A DNA stretch of 64,000 nucleotides from Brevibacillus fortis (GCF_003013395.1 NZ_PXZM01000010.1:1-64000), one strand, 5' to 3'; positions 1 to 8,604 are shown, counted from the stretch's first letter. Notes: generated from the letters alone by a model not told the origin. A program made the numbers and translations.

Positions 1-15
1 TGTTGACTCAAACGT

Positions 16-660
16 TTACTTAATCACACAACTCGCTTCCACCCGATAAATACGCTGCCCACGAGAAGAAAAGCGCTCCTCGTACTCCGTCATCACATTA
101 TCTGCCGCCAGTTTGGACTGGTGCAGGTCAAAAGTGATATTGCGCATCTGGAAGCGCTCGGCAGCGAATTGGTTGAGGGAAAACTCGAACAGCTTCTCGT
201 TGTCTGTCTTCATATGAATCTCACCGTCTGCGACAAGTACCTGACGATAGGTGTTCAGGAAGCTTGCATAAGTAAGACGGCGTTTTGCGTGACGGGTTTT
301 TGGCCACGGATCACTGAAGTTCAGATAGATGCGAGAAATTTCATGATCAGCAAACAAATCGGTCAATTTGGAAGCGTCGAACTGGACAAAAGCCAGATTT
401 GGAACAGCCTTGTACTCCGTGCGCTGAACAGCGCGCAGAACGACCTCCGCCTTCAGTTCTACCGCAATGAAATTGATGTCAGGGTGACGCTCGGCCAATG
501 TATTAATGAAGCGTCCTTTCCCACAGCCGATCTCCACATGAATCGGGTTGTTATTCCCGAAGCGTTCCTTCCAATTACCTTTATAGGAAAGGGGATTGTC
601 TACGAACGTCGGATATTCTCTCAGGGCCGCTTCGGCACCTGGAATGTTACGCAGTCGCAT
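16..660 (-). CDS. trmB: tRNA (guanine-N7-)-methyltransferase
   Basis: Class I SAM-dependent methyltransferase that makes m7G46 in the variable loop of tRNAs in the cytoplasm. The SAM-binding motif (VEIGCGKGRF) lies near residues 40-55, and the TrmB signature NFSDPWPKTRHAKRRL near residue 115 supplies the substrate and catalytic region. The 214-aa length is typical. I chose the ATG at 660 because AAGGAGG stands 5 nt before it; an in-frame ATG five codons further upstream has no such site. The stop codon lies only 16 bases from the window edge, so the downstream neighbour is not visible. Family assignment is secure. Confidence 0.96.
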   Translation of the reverse strand: MRLRNIPGAEAALREYPTFVDNPLSYKGNWKERFGNNNPIHVEIGCGKGRFINTLAERHPDINFIAVELKAEVVLRAVQRTEYKAVPNLAFVQFDASKLTDLFADHEISRIYLNFSDPWPKTRHAKRRLTYASFLNTYRQVLVADGEIHMKTDNEKLFEFSLNQFAAERFQMRNITFDLHQSKLAADNVMTEYEERFSSRGQRIYRVEASCVIK

Positions 661-675
661 ATGTGCCTCCTTCAA

Positions 676-1108
676 AACGAACTCCTATCTACTTTACGAT
701 GACTCCCTGCTAGTTGCAAGTAGAGAGAGAAGAAAGAGAAGCGAGATTTATACGTTCATCACGTGATAAATGAAGGGAAAGGGGTTTTTTGTAAATTGAA
801 GTAGGACAAAAGTCGCATGGTATGGGGGTTTTCGCAATTCGGAGCTGGATAGATTTTGCCAAATTGGGAGGGACATTCTGGTAAGAAAATAAACTGAAAA
901 TTTGAGGAGTGCCTATTAAATCAGGCGCGGAGGCGTCAAGTGGTAATGGTATCCAGTTGAGAAAATAGTTATTGGTAACTTTTTGGTAATTTCATAGAGG
1001 GTGAGCTTTGGTAAAGTAGAGAACAAGTGAGAGGTCAGCCAAACTTTGCATAAAATGGTCCTTTGTTGAGCAGGGATCTTTTTCAAAAGAAAAGGGAGGA
1101 TGAACAGC
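676..1108. other. Intergenic region between trmB and the NlpC/P60 gene
   Basis: About 430 bases with no convincing gene. It holds a 10-bp palindrome ATCACGTGAT near 757-770 and three copies of TTGGTAA at 972-978, 983-989 and 1008-1014. A short AT-rich stretch with TAAAAT near 1050 could be a -10 element for the downstream hydrolase, but no good -35 stands at the right distance. No terminator or RNA gene was recognised. Confidence 0.4.
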
Positions 1109-1609
1109 ATGAAATTACATAAAGCCCTCATAGGAATCGTAATGGGAGTAGCATTGGGAGTTACAGCGATTGTCGCTCCACTACCAGGAGAGCAAAATGT
1201 AGCCGAGGCTGCATGGTCGCAATCTAGGGCGGACAAGGTCATTGCCACTGGCCGAAAGTATCAGGGTACTCCGTATAAATTCGGTGCGAGCAGCAGTACC
1301 ACAGCTGTATTCGATTGCTCTTCTTTTACACAGCGTGTATTCAAGGTAGCTGTGGGCAAGAGCTTGCCGCGCTCATCGCGAGATCAAGCCAAGGTGGGAT
1401 CGAGTGTGTCCAAGTCGAACTTGAAAAAGGGCGACCTGGTGTTCTTCAAGGCGAGTACGACAACGACATCCAAACGGATTACGCATGTGGCGATCTATGC
1501 AGGCAACAACAAACTCTTACATACATATGGGAAACCAGGAGTGACGTATTCGACCTTTAAAGGCACGTCCTGGGAGAAGCGCTTCGTTTCGGCACGACGA
1601 GTCTTGTAA
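1109..1609 (+). CDS. Secreted NlpC/P60 family peptidoglycan endopeptidase
   Basis: Probable cell-wall hydrolase cutting gamma-D-Glu-diamino acid bonds in peptide stems. A signal peptide (MKLHK, hydrophobic core, cleavage likely after AEAAW) occupies about 35 residues; the rest is one NlpC/P60 domain with catalytic Cys in FDCSSFTQRVF, His in ITHVAIYAG and a third polar residue (His) in KLLHTYG. There are no SH3 or LysM cell-wall targeting domains, so at 166 aa it is a minimal single-domain enzyme. GGGAGG at 1094-1099 gives 9-nt spacing to ATG 1109, whereas the ATG at 1100 abuts it. It is a monocistron followed by a terminator. Confidence 0.9.
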   Translation: MKLHKALIGIVMGVALGVTAIVAPLPGEQNVAEAAWSQSRADKVIATGRKYQGTPYKFGASSSTTAVFDCSSFTQRVFKVAVGKSLPRSSRDQAKVGSSVSKSNLKKGDLVFFKASTTTTSKRITHVAIYAGNNKLLHTYGKPGVTYSTFKGTSWEKRFVSARRVL

Positions 1610-1704
1610 TCTACTCGTCTGGCTCTCTACTTACTAATACGTCTCATACTCTGTGAAGTTGCGATGAGCGAATATGCAAGTTTTGTAAATACATAATAGG
1701 GGAG

Positions 1705-1736
1705 AGGGATGATCCATGACAGATCATCCCTTTTTG
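1705..1736. terminator. Bidirectional rho-independent terminator
   Basis: Perfect 9-bp stem GGGATGATC / GATCATCCC (1706-1714 and 1722-1730) with a 7-nt loop, followed by TTTTT. It sits between the convergent NlpC/P60 gene and the MFS gene. Confidence 0.8.
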
Positions 1737-1751
1737 CTTTTCGCGCAAAAC

Positions 1752-3008
1752 TCAATCGGATTTCTTTGCAGGTCGAGCGTACTTTTGCCGCCAATAAAAG
1801 AAACAAGAAGCAATAAAGAGGGGGATGGAGGCAAGCAGCATAACTTCCTTGGCCGTAAGTCCACATGCGATCAATAGGCTCGTCAGCGCCTGTGAAATCG
1901 GCTGCAAGCCCAAAGAGGAGAGCGAGACCAAACTCATGATTTTCCCCAACGAGTCTTTTGGCACCTTTTCCTGAACAAAAGAGAGAATCGATATATTAAT
2001 GAGAGAAAACGTTACTCCAAGCGTAAAAAGAATGATCAAGCTCAGCCAGAACTGTTGGGTGAGACTAAAAGCAAAAAAGACAAGCGCTTGCATCATCATG
2101 AAAAGAAAGGCGATCTGTAACCTGTTTTGGCCCCGTGTCGTGAATGCGAGCACGATTGCCCCAGCAAGCATGCCAAAAGCGAGTGCCCCTTCCAAAAAGC
2201 TGTACTGCAGGGTAGAACCAGATAACACTTGATCTACAAAAATCGGTAAGCCGATGTATAAGGGGCCCATTAAAAATACGTTCAAGCAGATGATGGCGGT
2301 CAATAGCAAGGGCAGGAAATCAGATTGTTTGACATAACAGAAGCTTTCCTTTATAGATTCCTTGAGCTTTTGCTGTGGTTTTGATAGAAGGACTGGTTCC
2401 TCTTTCGGCATACACCATGCAGATGCACTTGCAATCAGGAGTAGCAATCCAACGAATCCGTATAAAAGGGGGTAACTTCCCCACTCAATCACAAAACCGG
2501 CAAGAACAGGACCGAGCAGCTGTGAGGTTTGGTTTGTCGTTTGCAGCACAGAATTCGCACGCAAAAGGGAAGAAGAGGGTACGATTGACGGTATGAACGA
2601 ATTTTGAGCGGGCCAATAAAAGGCATCGATGGTACCGAATAAGAAAGCAAAACAAACAAACAGCGCAAACGAGGAATACCCCCACCAGATGATTCCTCCA
2701 AGCAGAAGCATCAAAAATGCTTTCAGCATGCTGGTGATCGACAGGATTCTCTTTTTGCTCATCCGATCAGCGATCGTTCCGCCTATCAACATGAAGACGA
2801 TCCTGGGAATCGTTGCAGCCATAAAAACGATACCTATTGAGGCCTCCAGAGATAAAACCTGAATGATATACCAGGTTTGCGAGAATAGAAAGAGTGAGAT
2901 ACTGAGTCCGGAACAAAGTGCGGACATCCAAAGTAGAGTAAAAGGTTTTGTAAACAAGCGGGATGTATCCGCCGAAGGAAGACTAGATTGCTTGGGGACT
3001 GCTTCCAT
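1752..3008 (-). CDS. MFS transporter, macrolide-efflux-like
   Basis: 418-aa polytopic membrane protein with about 12 hydrophobic segments and a typical MFS motif-A-like loop (GGTIADRMSKKRIL, near residue 75). It resembles the MefA/YfiS type of drug:H+ antiporters that pump hydrophobic compounds out of the cell; the real substrate cannot be told from sequence. The ATG at 3008 has AAGGAG upstream. A palindrome TTAACCGGTTAA with a second half-site lies just before the gene and recurs before the neighbouring ArsR-like regulator gene, so the pump is probably repressed by that regulator. Confidence 0.85.
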   Translation of the reverse strand: MEAVPKQSSLPSADTSRLFTKPFTLLWMSALCSGLSISLFLFSQTWYIIQVLSLEASIGIVFMAATIPRIVFMLIGGTIADRMSKKRILSITSMLKAFLMLLLGGIIWWGYSSFALFVCFAFLFGTIDAFYWPAQNSFIPSIVPSSSLLRANSVLQTTNQTSQLLGPVLAGFVIEWGSYPLLYGFVGLLLLIASASAWCMPKEEPVLLSKPQQKLKESIKESFCYVKQSDFLPLLLTAIICLNVFLMGPLYIGLPIFVDQVLSGSTLQYSFLEGALAFGMLAGAIVLAFTTRGQNRLQIAFLFMMMQALVFFAFSLTQQFWLSLIILFTLGVTFSLINISILSFVQEKVPKDSLGKIMSLVSLSSLGLQPISQALTSLLIACGLTAKEVMLLASIPLFIASCFFYWRQKYARPAKKSD

Positions 3009-3029
3009 GGAAATTCACGCTCCTTAATA

Positions 3030-3056
3030 TTAACCGGTTAAAAAATATTAACTGAT
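3030..3056 (-). promoter_or_regulatory. Tandem operator upstream of the MFS gene
   Basis: TTAACCGGTTAA (3030-3041) followed by TTAACTGAT (3048-3056), the starts 18 bp apart. The same two elements with the same 18-bp spacing occur before the regulator gene at 3753-3780. Likely binding site of the neighbouring winged-helix repressor. Confidence 0.6.
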
Positions 3057-3064
3057 CGTTCGAA

Positions 3065-3094
3065 AGAAAAAACCTAGCCTAATAGGTTTTTTCT
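3065..3094. terminator. Terminator downstream of the ArsR-like regulator
   Basis: Stem AAAAAACCTA / TAGGTTTTTT (3067-3076 and 3083-3092) with a 6-nt loop. The A/T flanks make it work in both directions. It separates the regulator gene from the MFS gene, so the two have separate promoters. Confidence 0.65.
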
Positions 3095-3132
3095 AGACAT
3101 GAATTGGACGCAGCGTATTGCATTTTGCTTCG

Positions 3133-3735
3133 TTACTCCTGCCCATCCTTTTTGAATAACGGCTCATCGATTTGAAATCCCGAAATCATCAAGTAGTAAT
3201 CCTGCTTCGTAGTTGGGTCATCTAGGGAGCTTTGCTGCAATTCGTGGAGCAGGTCCCGGTATTTTTGCAAAAAGGATACAAACGCTTGCTCGCTGACTCT
3301 GAGTTCAGACTGCAAGGAGATGCGCGGCCATTTCTCGACTTCGGATGACGTCAGGGCAAAGGCTTCTTCAGGAGCACTGAGCGCTCTTGTTTTCGCCCGT
3401 TGCAAGACTTCGACGTAGGATTGTCTGGTAGCCTCCTTAGACTCCGTATACGTGAGCAGATGATCAGCAGGTATGAAGCCCCTGGCCACTGCCTGATAGT
3501 ATTTGAGAATGTTCCCGCCCTTTTCTTCCTTTTTCACTAACTGGATGATGCCATGCTTCTCCAGCTCACGGAGGTGGTAGAGAATCTTCGCGCGGGACAG
3601 TCCGAAAAGTTGTGAGAGCTGTTGCCCCGTGTGCGGCTTTTCCACCAGACGCATCAGCATTTTCGTGCGTAAAGGATCACTGATCACTTTTAGCTGATCG
3701 TAGTTTTCGATTATAAAAATCGACTTTTGCTCCAC
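3133..3735 (-). CDS. ArsR/HTH_20-type winged-helix transcriptional regulator
   Basis: 200-aa regulator. The N-terminal ~90 residues form a winged helix typical of ArsR-like proteins (LKVISDPLRTKMLMRLVEKP, then HTGQQLSQLFGLSRAKILYHLRELEKHGII). The C-terminal half is an unassigned, mostly helical ligand or dimer region. It starts with GTG at 3735, with AAGGA about 11 nt upstream. Its own promoter (TTGACT, 18 bp, TACAAT at 3779-3808) is followed directly by a palindrome also present before the MFS gene, which points to autoregulation and control of the pump. The inducer is unknown. Confidence 0.85.
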   Translation of the reverse strand: MEQKSIFIIENYDQLKVISDPLRTKMLMRLVEKPHTGQQLSQLFGLSRAKILYHLRELEKHGIIQLVKKEEKGGNILKYYQAVARGFIPADHLLTYTESKEATRQSYVEVLQRAKTRALSAPEEAFALTSSEVEKWPRISLQSELRVSEQAFVSFLQKYRDLLHELQQSSLDDPTTKQDYYLMISGFQIDEPLFKKDGQE

Positions 3736-3752
3736 TATCTATCACAATCCTT

Positions 3753-3808
3753 TTAACCAGTTAAGATTTATTAACTTGATTGTAGAAGGGAAGAGCTGGA
3801 AAAGTCAA
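3753..3808 (-). promoter_or_regulatory. Promoter and overlapping tandem operator of the regulator gene
   Basis: On the minus strand, TTGACT (3808-3803), 18-bp spacer, TACAAT (3784-3779). The predicted start of transcription near 3772 lies inside an operator made of TTAACTTGAT (3771-3780) and TTAACCAGTTAA (3753-3764), the same pair and spacing as upstream of the MFS gene. Confidence 0.6.
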
Positions 3809-3811
3809 TAC

Positions 3812-3860
3812 AAAAAAACCCTTCCTAAGTGACGGTGATTCACAAAGGAAGGGGTTTGCC
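3812..3860 (-). terminator. Terminator of ilvD
   Basis: Read on the minus strand, AAACCCCTTCCT pairs with AGGAAGGGTTT across a ~19-nt loop (one bulged base), then a T run. It lies just after the ilvD stop codon. Confidence 0.75.
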
Positions 3861-3873
3861 TTTACTTGAAACG

Positions 3874-5550
3874 CTAGATTTTCAAAATACCACCCATGCT
3901 CGCATTCGTTACCATTTTCGAGTAGCGGGCCAGATAGCCTGTTTTTACTTTTGGCTCGAATTCTTTCCAGCCTTCGCGACGGCTAGCCAGCTCTGCCTCA
4001 TCCACATGTAGCTCGATCGTGCGTTCTTCGAGGTCAATCGAGATGATATCTCCGTCTTGAACGAAGGCGATTGGACCGCCTTCTGCGGCTTCAGGAGACA
4101 CGTGACCGATACTGATCCCGCGGGAAGCACCGGAGAAGCGTCCGTCTGTGACGAGGGCGACTTCTTTACCGAGTCCCATTCCAACGATTTGCGAGGTCGG
4201 AGCCAGCATTTCTGGCATGCCTGGACCACCTTTTGGACCTTCGTAGCGAATAACGACAACATGACCGGATTTGATCTTGCCAGCGGCGATTCCTGCGAGT
4301 GCCTCCTCCTGAGAGTCGAAGCAAATCGCTGGACCTTCATGCTTTTTAATAGAAGGATCGACACCGCCTGTTTTGATGATCGAGCCTTGCTCCGCCAAGT
4401 TTCCGAACAGGACAGCGAGACCGCCGGAAGCGCTGTACGGGTTGTCCAGGCGACGAATGACTTGATCATTTTTGATTTCAGCGTTGGCGAAGTTTTCACC
4501 GAGAGTTTGACCTGTTACAGTGATGCGGTCAGGGTGAATCGCGCCCGCTTTTTTCGAGATTTCTTTCAGTACGGCAGATACACCGCCTGCCTCGTGGCAA
4601 TCCTCGATATGATAGTCGGAGGAAGGCGCGAGCTTGCAAATATGCGGAATGCGCTTCGCTACTTCGTTGATGCGCTCGATCGGGTATTCGATGCCTGCTT
4701 CTTGTGCGATGGCCAGTGTATGGAGAACCGTATTGGTTGACCCACCCATTGCCATGTCGAGCGCGAATGCATCGTCAATTGCTTCTAGTGTCACGATGTC
4801 GCGTGGCTTAATGTCACGCTCAATCAGATTTTTCAGTTTTTCAGCAGATGATTGTACCAGCTCGCGACGTTCAGGCGAGACAGCGAGTACGGTACCATTG
4901 CCAGGTAGAGCCAAACCGATGGCTTCGAGCAGACAGTTCATCGAGTTCGCTGTAAACATACCAGAACAGGAACCGCAAGTCGGACATCCATATTGCTCCA
5001 GCTCTTCGAGTTGCTGGTCGTTGATCAGGCCTGCTTGGTGAGCGCCAACACCCTCGAATACAGAGGAAAGGGAGATGGAACGACCATCACTGGTTTTTCC
5101 TGCTTTCATAGGACCACCGGTTACAAATACGGTTGGAATGTTGACACGAAGCGCACCCATGATCATCCCTGGTGTGATCTTGTCACAGTTCGGAATACAG
5201 ATCATGCCGTCAAACCAGTGAGCAGCGACAACGGTTTCCAAGCTGTCTGCGATGATCTCGCGGCTCGGGAGGGAGTAGCGCATCCCGATATGTCCCATGG
5301 CGATCCCGTCGTCAACACCGATTGTATTGAATTCGAATGGAACCATGCCAGCAGCACGAACGGCTTCTTTGACCAGTTTTCCAAACTCCTGCAAGTGCAC
5401 GTGACCTGGAATAATGTCGATGTACGAGTTGCAAATGGCGATAAACGGTTTATCGAAATCCTCATCCTTTACACCTGCTGCACGAAGCAAGCTGCGGTGT
5501 GGTGCGCGGTCGAATCCTTTTTTGATCATATCACTTCGTTGTCTGGCCAA
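3874..5550 (-). CDS. ilvD: Dihydroxy-acid dehydratase
   Basis: Fe-S enzyme that dehydrates 2,3-dihydroxy-isovalerate and -methylvalerate to the 2-oxo acids in valine, leucine and isoleucine synthesis. Full length (558 aa), with the IlvD/Edd signatures [11 protein letters not shown] near residue 120 and [13 protein letters not shown] near residue 192, whose cysteines bind the cluster. The start is TTG at 5550 with AAGGGAG 9 nt upstream; the next ATG would remove conserved N-terminal residues. It stands alone, away from other ilv genes. A promoter is visible 50-80 bases upstream; I saw no T-box. Confidence 0.97.
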   Translation of the reverse strand: MARQRSDMIKKGFDRAPHRSLLRAAGVKDEDFDKPFIAICNSYIDIIPGHVHLQEFGKLVKEAVRAAGMVPFEFNTIGVDDGIAMGHIGMRYSLPSREIIADSLETVVAAHWFDGMICIPNCDKITPGMIMGALRVNIPTVFVTGGPMKAGKTSDGRSISLSSVFEGVGAHQAGLINDQQLEELEQYGCPTCGSCSGMFTANSMNCLLEAIGLALPGNGTVLAVSPERRELVQSSAEKLKNLIERDIKPRDIVTLEAIDDAFALDMAMGGSTNTVLHTLAIAQEAGIEYPIERINEVAKRIPHICKLAPSSDYHIEDCHEAGGVSAVLKEISKKAGAIHPDRITVTGQTLGENFANAEIKNDQVIRRLDNPYSASGGLAVLFGNLAEQGSIIKTGGVDPSIKKHEGPAICFDSQEEALAGIAAGKIKSGHVVVIRYEGPKGGPGMPEMLAPTSQIVGMGLGKEVALVTDGRFSGASRGISIGHVSPEAAEGGPIAFVQDGDIISIDLEERTIELHVDEAELASRREGWKEFEPKVKTGYLARYSKMVTNASMGGILKI

Positions 5551-5600
5551 TTTGAAAAACTCCCTTCCAATACGGATAATGCCTGTCTTATGTTTTGACT

Positions 5601-5629
5601 ATCTTATCAATTTTTAATAACAGAAACAA
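5601..5629 (-). promoter_or_regulatory. Probable sigma-A promoter of ilvD
   Basis: On the minus strand, TTGTTT (5629-5624), a 17-bp spacer and TAAGAT (5606-5601). The expected start near 5594 gives a leader of about 45 nt, too short for a T-box or riboswitch. Confidence 0.5.
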
Positions 5630-5770
5630 CCTTAAAAGTCTGAACATTTGCTCAGTCTCTACTGATTCGGACAGCAGCTCTGGATTGCCATAAGCTTAGG
5701 AATCATAGCGAAATCAACGGGTTTGGGATAAAATAGAAGAATCGATTTTGTTTTGATTGGAGTGAACAAA

Positions 5771-6259
5771 ATGTTAGATGAGTTAAAAAATATTTGGTCG
5801 GACGGGAATGAAGAGGAACGCCGCATACTCGAGCTGGCTGTTGCTGCCATTCATCAGAAGCGAGAGCGGAATAGCGCGTTTATCTCTGGGTTTCTTGGAT
5901 TAAAGGGAGAGTTCATAGATGAAGAAAGGCAGTCGTATCGCTTTGAATTGCCTATGACCCCTTTTATGCACAATTCAGGTCGAGTTGTTCATGGAGGAAT
6001 TCTCGCTACCTTGATCGATTCAGCGATGGGCTCCTTGATCAACCGGTCCTTGCCACCAAATCAGTATGCAGTGACAACAGAGCTGAAGCTCAATTATTTG
6101 CTTCCGGGAACAGGGGAGCGGCTACGCGTAGAAGCGAGCTTTTTGCATCGCGGACGCACGTTAGTGGTCATGGAGAGCAGTGTCTACGATGATCGGAATA
6201 GGCGGATCGCCCACGGTACAGGAACGTTCATCGTCTTGTCGAGGAATGTGCAAAAATAA
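5771..6259 (+). CDS. PaaI-type hotdog-fold thioesterase
   Basis: 162-aa single hotdog domain of the PaaI/YiiD acyl-CoA thioesterase group. The motif HNSGRVVHGGILATLIDSAMG (residues ~75-95) carries the Asn/His and the Asp on the central helix expected in the active site. It probably hydrolyses acyl- or aryl-CoA thioesters in the cytoplasm; the substrate is not predictable. The ATG at 5771 has GGAG 8 nt upstream. It is divergent from ilvD and faces an unrelated gene, so it is probably transcribed alone. Confidence 0.85.
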   Translation: MLDELKNIWSDGNEEERRILELAVAAIHQKRERNSAFISGFLGLKGEFIDEERQSYRFELPMTPFMHNSGRVVHGGILATLIDSAMGSLINRSLPPNQYAVTTELKLNYLLPGTGERLRVEASFLHRGRTLVVMESSVYDDRNRRIAHGTGTFIVLSRNVQK

Positions 6260-6304
6260 AAAAACGCTCCACACCAGCAGGTGAGAACGTAGGTTTAACG
6301 AGTG

Positions 6305-6682
6305 TTATTTGATGACAACAAGGCCGCTGTATTCCGAAACATAATTGAGCATTTTGGTGGAAAGCGGCACGATGAACTCCATGTCTTCTTTTTCGACGAT
6401 ACCGGACCGCGAAACAACTCGCGCCCACTTGGCTGTCAGCTTGTAGTAATCGGAACCAAATGAGGCGTGAACGGTCTCGTTTTGATGACGGAACGTAACG
6501 GGGGCAGCGTCCAGCTTCAATGGGACCATGCTGATGATGTCCTGCAAAAACAAATGATAGGTCATGTGTGGCTTGAAAAAAACGAGCTCCTTTGTGGTGA
6601 CAGAGAAGCCGTAGCTATTGTTCATCTGGGTGAATTTGAGCTCACCCTCCATATTTTTCAGCCGAATGAAGTCGGTGTTCAT
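6305..6682 (-). CDS. Hypothetical protein
   Basis: 125-aa soluble protein I do not recognise. It has no signal peptide, membrane segment or cysteine. It looks like a mixed alpha/beta fold with alternating hydrophobic strands (for example DMEFIVPLSTKML near the C-terminus). The strong ribosome site AAGGAGG before the ATG at 6682 supports a real gene. It is convergent with the thioesterase gene. Confidence 0.7.
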   Translation of the reverse strand: MNTDFIRLKNMEGELKFTQMNNSYGFSVTTKELVFFKPHMTYHLFLQDIISMVPLKLDAAPVTFRHQNETVHASFGSDYYKLTAKWARVVSRSGIVEKEDMEFIVPLSTKMLNYVSEYSGLVVIK

Positions 6683-6742
6683 ATTTATCCCCCTCCTTCG
6701 GGTGTCTTTCTATGATAGTAATGTTACCTATACAAGTGCAAG

Positions 6743-6940
6743 TGAAAGGTTGTTCCAAAAGTCGTCTTTTGATCACGAAGTAGTCCAGAAAGCGAATTCG
6801 ACATCGAATATGGCGTTCATCTCCGAAGTCCGGTGCTCATGTAGACTGCCTACATTCCGCTCCTCCTTCGTTCGATTCACGTTATCTTCTCGGTGCTGAA
6901 AAGCCGACTTTTTGAACATTTATTGAAAGGTTGTTCCAAA
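6743..6940. repeat. 17-bp direct repeats flanking the MITE-like element
   Basis: TGAAAGGTTGTTCCAAA occurs exactly at 6743-6759 and 6924-6940, bracketing the hairpin element at 6751-6918. The repeat includes the first nine bases of the element's left end, so it looks like a partial duplication rather than a simple target-site duplication. Confidence 0.75.
6751..6918. repeat. MITE-like palindromic repeat, copy A
   Basis: 168-bp non-coding element with 20-bp terminal inverted repeats, TGTTCCAAAAGTCGTCTTTT (6751-6770) and AAAAGCCGACTTTTTGAACA (6899-6918), matching at 18 of 20 positions when inverted. Inside is a small hairpin TGTAG / CTACA (6840-6844 and 6850-6854) within a block that recurs at 10321-10430. 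No transposase is present, so any mobilising enzyme must act in trans. Confidence 0.75.
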
Positions 6941-6961
6941 CGTAAAAAGGAGTGAAATATC

Positions 6962-7738
6962 ATGATAGAAATTGCAAAAGAAGCAGCAAGTGTCGCGGGT
7001 GCGTTTTTGAAGGAACGTTTTCTCGAACAGCTCGTGCCCGATGAGGAATTGCATAACGACGTGAAGCTGCCAGAGGATAAAGGCAGTGAAAAACGCATCA
7101 TTGAAGTACTGCATCGCCACTTCCCGACACATACGATTTTTTCTGAAGAGGTCGGAATGGTTTCTCGCGAGGAAGAGTATTTGTGGATTATCGATCCTTT
7201 AGATGGAACGAATAACTATTTTATCGGCTATCCGTATTTCTCGATCTCGATTGCGTTGCAGCACAAGGGTGAGCTGGTGCTTGGTGTCGTCTACAATCCT
7301 GTAGCGGGTCAAATGTTTTGGGCGGAAAAAGGAAAAGGAGCTTATCTGAACGGAAAACGCTTGAATGTCAATAACCGCCAAGACCTCACACGTGCAGTAG
7401 GTACATACATTCGTGGACGCGACACGGTAACGAAGGAAGAAGAGATGGCTTTTACAGAACCGTTTGTCTTCCAGACCAAGCGTCTCATGCGAAATATTGC
7501 ACCTGCACTGGACTGGTGCTTGCTGGCGAACGGATGGCTCGATTATATCGTGATGCAACGCTCCAATATTATGGATGTGGCAGCCGGAATTGTCATCGCC
7601 AAGGAGGCGGGTGCAGCGATTACTGACTGGTCTGGAAAGCCGTATCAGCATGAGCCATTCCAACAAGATCATACTCCTTCCTTAGTAGCGAGCAACGGAC
7701 ATTTGCATGAAACGATTCGCGGTATGATTCGACAGTAA
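6962..7738 (+). CDS. suhB: Inositol monophosphatase family protein
   Basis: 258-aa metal-dependent sugar/inositol phosphatase of the IMPase/FBPase fold. It has the metal-binding DPLDGTNNY motif near residue 79, the upstream SEEVG acidic motif, and near residue 200 a second motif in which the usual WDxAAG reads NIMDVAAG (Trp replaced by Met). The substrate may be inositol phosphate, a histidinol-phosphate-like compound or 3'-phosphoadenosine phosphate; context does not decide. AAGGAG stands 10 nt before the ATG. The MITE-like repeat lies directly upstream, so it could form part of the leader or displace the promoter. The gene symbol is by family only. Confidence 0.85.
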   Translation: MIEIAKEAASVAGAFLKERFLEQLVPDEELHNDVKLPEDKGSEKRIIEVLHRHFPTHTIFSEEVGMVSREEEYLWIIDPLDGTNNYFIGYPYFSISIALQHKGELVLGVVYNPVAGQMFWAEKGKGAYLNGKRLNVNNRQDLTRAVGTYIRGRDTVTKEEEMAFTEPFVFQTKRLMRNIAPALDWCLLANGWLDYIVMQRSNIMDVAAGIVIAKEAGAAITDWSGKPYQHEPFQQDHTPSLVASNGHLHETIRGMIRQ

Positions 7739-7881
7739 CGGAACAGAGAAGTAGGACTTGTGTAGCGGTTTATGGCTCTGCTGGATTTCTTTTCATTTAT
7801 TGGCAACCAAATGTTTCGGCGTACGTATAAAATTGTTGCGCATGATTTGTTATTCTGTGATAGGTAAAAGAGGTGAGAAAA

Positions 7882-8328
7882 ATGACAAGGATGGAATACC
7901 GGTTGCTGGATGAGGCCTTGGGATACCCTGTTCTGTTTTACTACGACAACGTAAACAAAGATGAGGTCTCCTTGCGTTTCGCCTGCGATTATTTGGTGAA
8001 GGGGCATGTCGTTTATGAAAAAACGTCTTGTGCAATCGAAAACGGCACATATGTGATTTACGTCAAGCGCTCTACAGAAGAGCAGGCTGTCGATTACGCG
8101 GAGGCTGTGTCTGCACGCTGGGGCAGCATCCAGATCGAAATGCGTGAATATCAAGAAAATGCACGCGTTTATCCGCTTGTTCACACGTTTTCTTTCAAAG
8201 ACGATGACGATGCTCTCTTGCATTTGCAAAGCGACTATTTGTATGTAAATGGACGCGAATGGGAGAAGACATCGGCCGAAGTGGATGAAGATCGGCAGGT
8301 TTATGTTTACTACGCGAAGCCAGTGTAG
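7882..8328 (+). CDS. Hypothetical protein at the head of the DUF350/ATP-grasp module
   Basis: 148-aa acidic soluble protein I cannot assign. It has two similar-looking halves with strand-rich segments (YPVLFYYDNV... and ARVYPLVHTFSFKDDDD), suggesting a small duplicated alpha/beta unit. The ATG at 7882 follows AGAGGTG; a GTG nine bases earlier overlaps that site and is less likely. Only 11 nt separate it from the lipoprotein gene, and the series continues with the ATP-grasp, DUF350 and channel genes, so it likely belongs to that envelope module. Confidence 0.7.
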   Translation: MTRMEYRLLDEALGYPVLFYYDNVNKDEVSLRFACDYLVKGHVVYEKTSCAIENGTYVIYVKRSTEEQAVDYAEAVSARWGSIQIEMREYQENARVYPLVHTFSFKDDDDALLHLQSDYLYVNGREWEKTSAEVDEDRQVYVYYAKPV

Positions 8329-8339
8329 GAGGAAGAAAA

Positions 8340-8600
8340 ATGGCACAAACGAAATCGAAGAAAGTAGTCGGTCTGTTCGTCGCGGCAGCACTTGTGATCA
8401 GCGGGTGTTCATCCGGGGACGACTATGATGAGGATTGCTACGATAACGACAATGACGGCTATTGTGACGATAGCAGCAGCAGTGGGAGTTCTGGCTCCAC
8501 TTACAGGTCTTACAAGAGCAAATCCGGAGTATCGAGTGGGATAAGCACGAGCAGCTCCAAGGGCGGTATCGGCAGCTCAGGCTATTCCAGCTCTGGATGA
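8340..8600 (+). CDS. Small Ser/Gly-rich lipoprotein (DUF1190/YgiB-like context)
   Basis: 86-aa lipoprotein. The signal sequence ends in a clear lipobox, LVISGC, with the lipidated Cys near residue 23. The mature part starts with an acidic stretch (DDYDEDCYDNDNDGYCDD) containing two further cysteines, then a low-complexity Ser/Gly/Lys tail. Strong AGGAGG upstream. It occupies the place held by YgiB/YjfM-type lipoproteins next to glutathionylspermidine-synthase-like genes in enterobacteria; the sequence is too low in complexity to prove homology. The free Ser/Gly/Cys-rich tail could be the substrate of the adjacent ligase (inference). Confidence 0.75.
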   Translation: MAQTKSKKVVGLFVAAALVISGCSSGDDYDEDCYDNDNDGYCDDSSSSGSSGSTYRSYKSKSGVSSGISTSSSKGGIGSSGYSSSG

Positions 8601-8604
8601 GGTG

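Noticed and set aside
121..702. 193-codon frame opposite trmB
   Set aside because: Antisense to a conserved gene, no family resemblance and no ribosome site.
972..1014. Three TTGGTAA copies as an iteron or operator array
   Set aside because: Irregular spacing (11 and 25 bp) and short unit; could be chance in AT-rich DNA.
4057..5598. Long plus-strand frames opposite ilvD
   Set aside because: Antisense shadows of a highly conserved gene; no motifs or starts.
5551..5640. T-box or other riboswitch before ilvD
   Set aside because: Leader too short (about 45 nt from the predicted start) and no T-box sequence.
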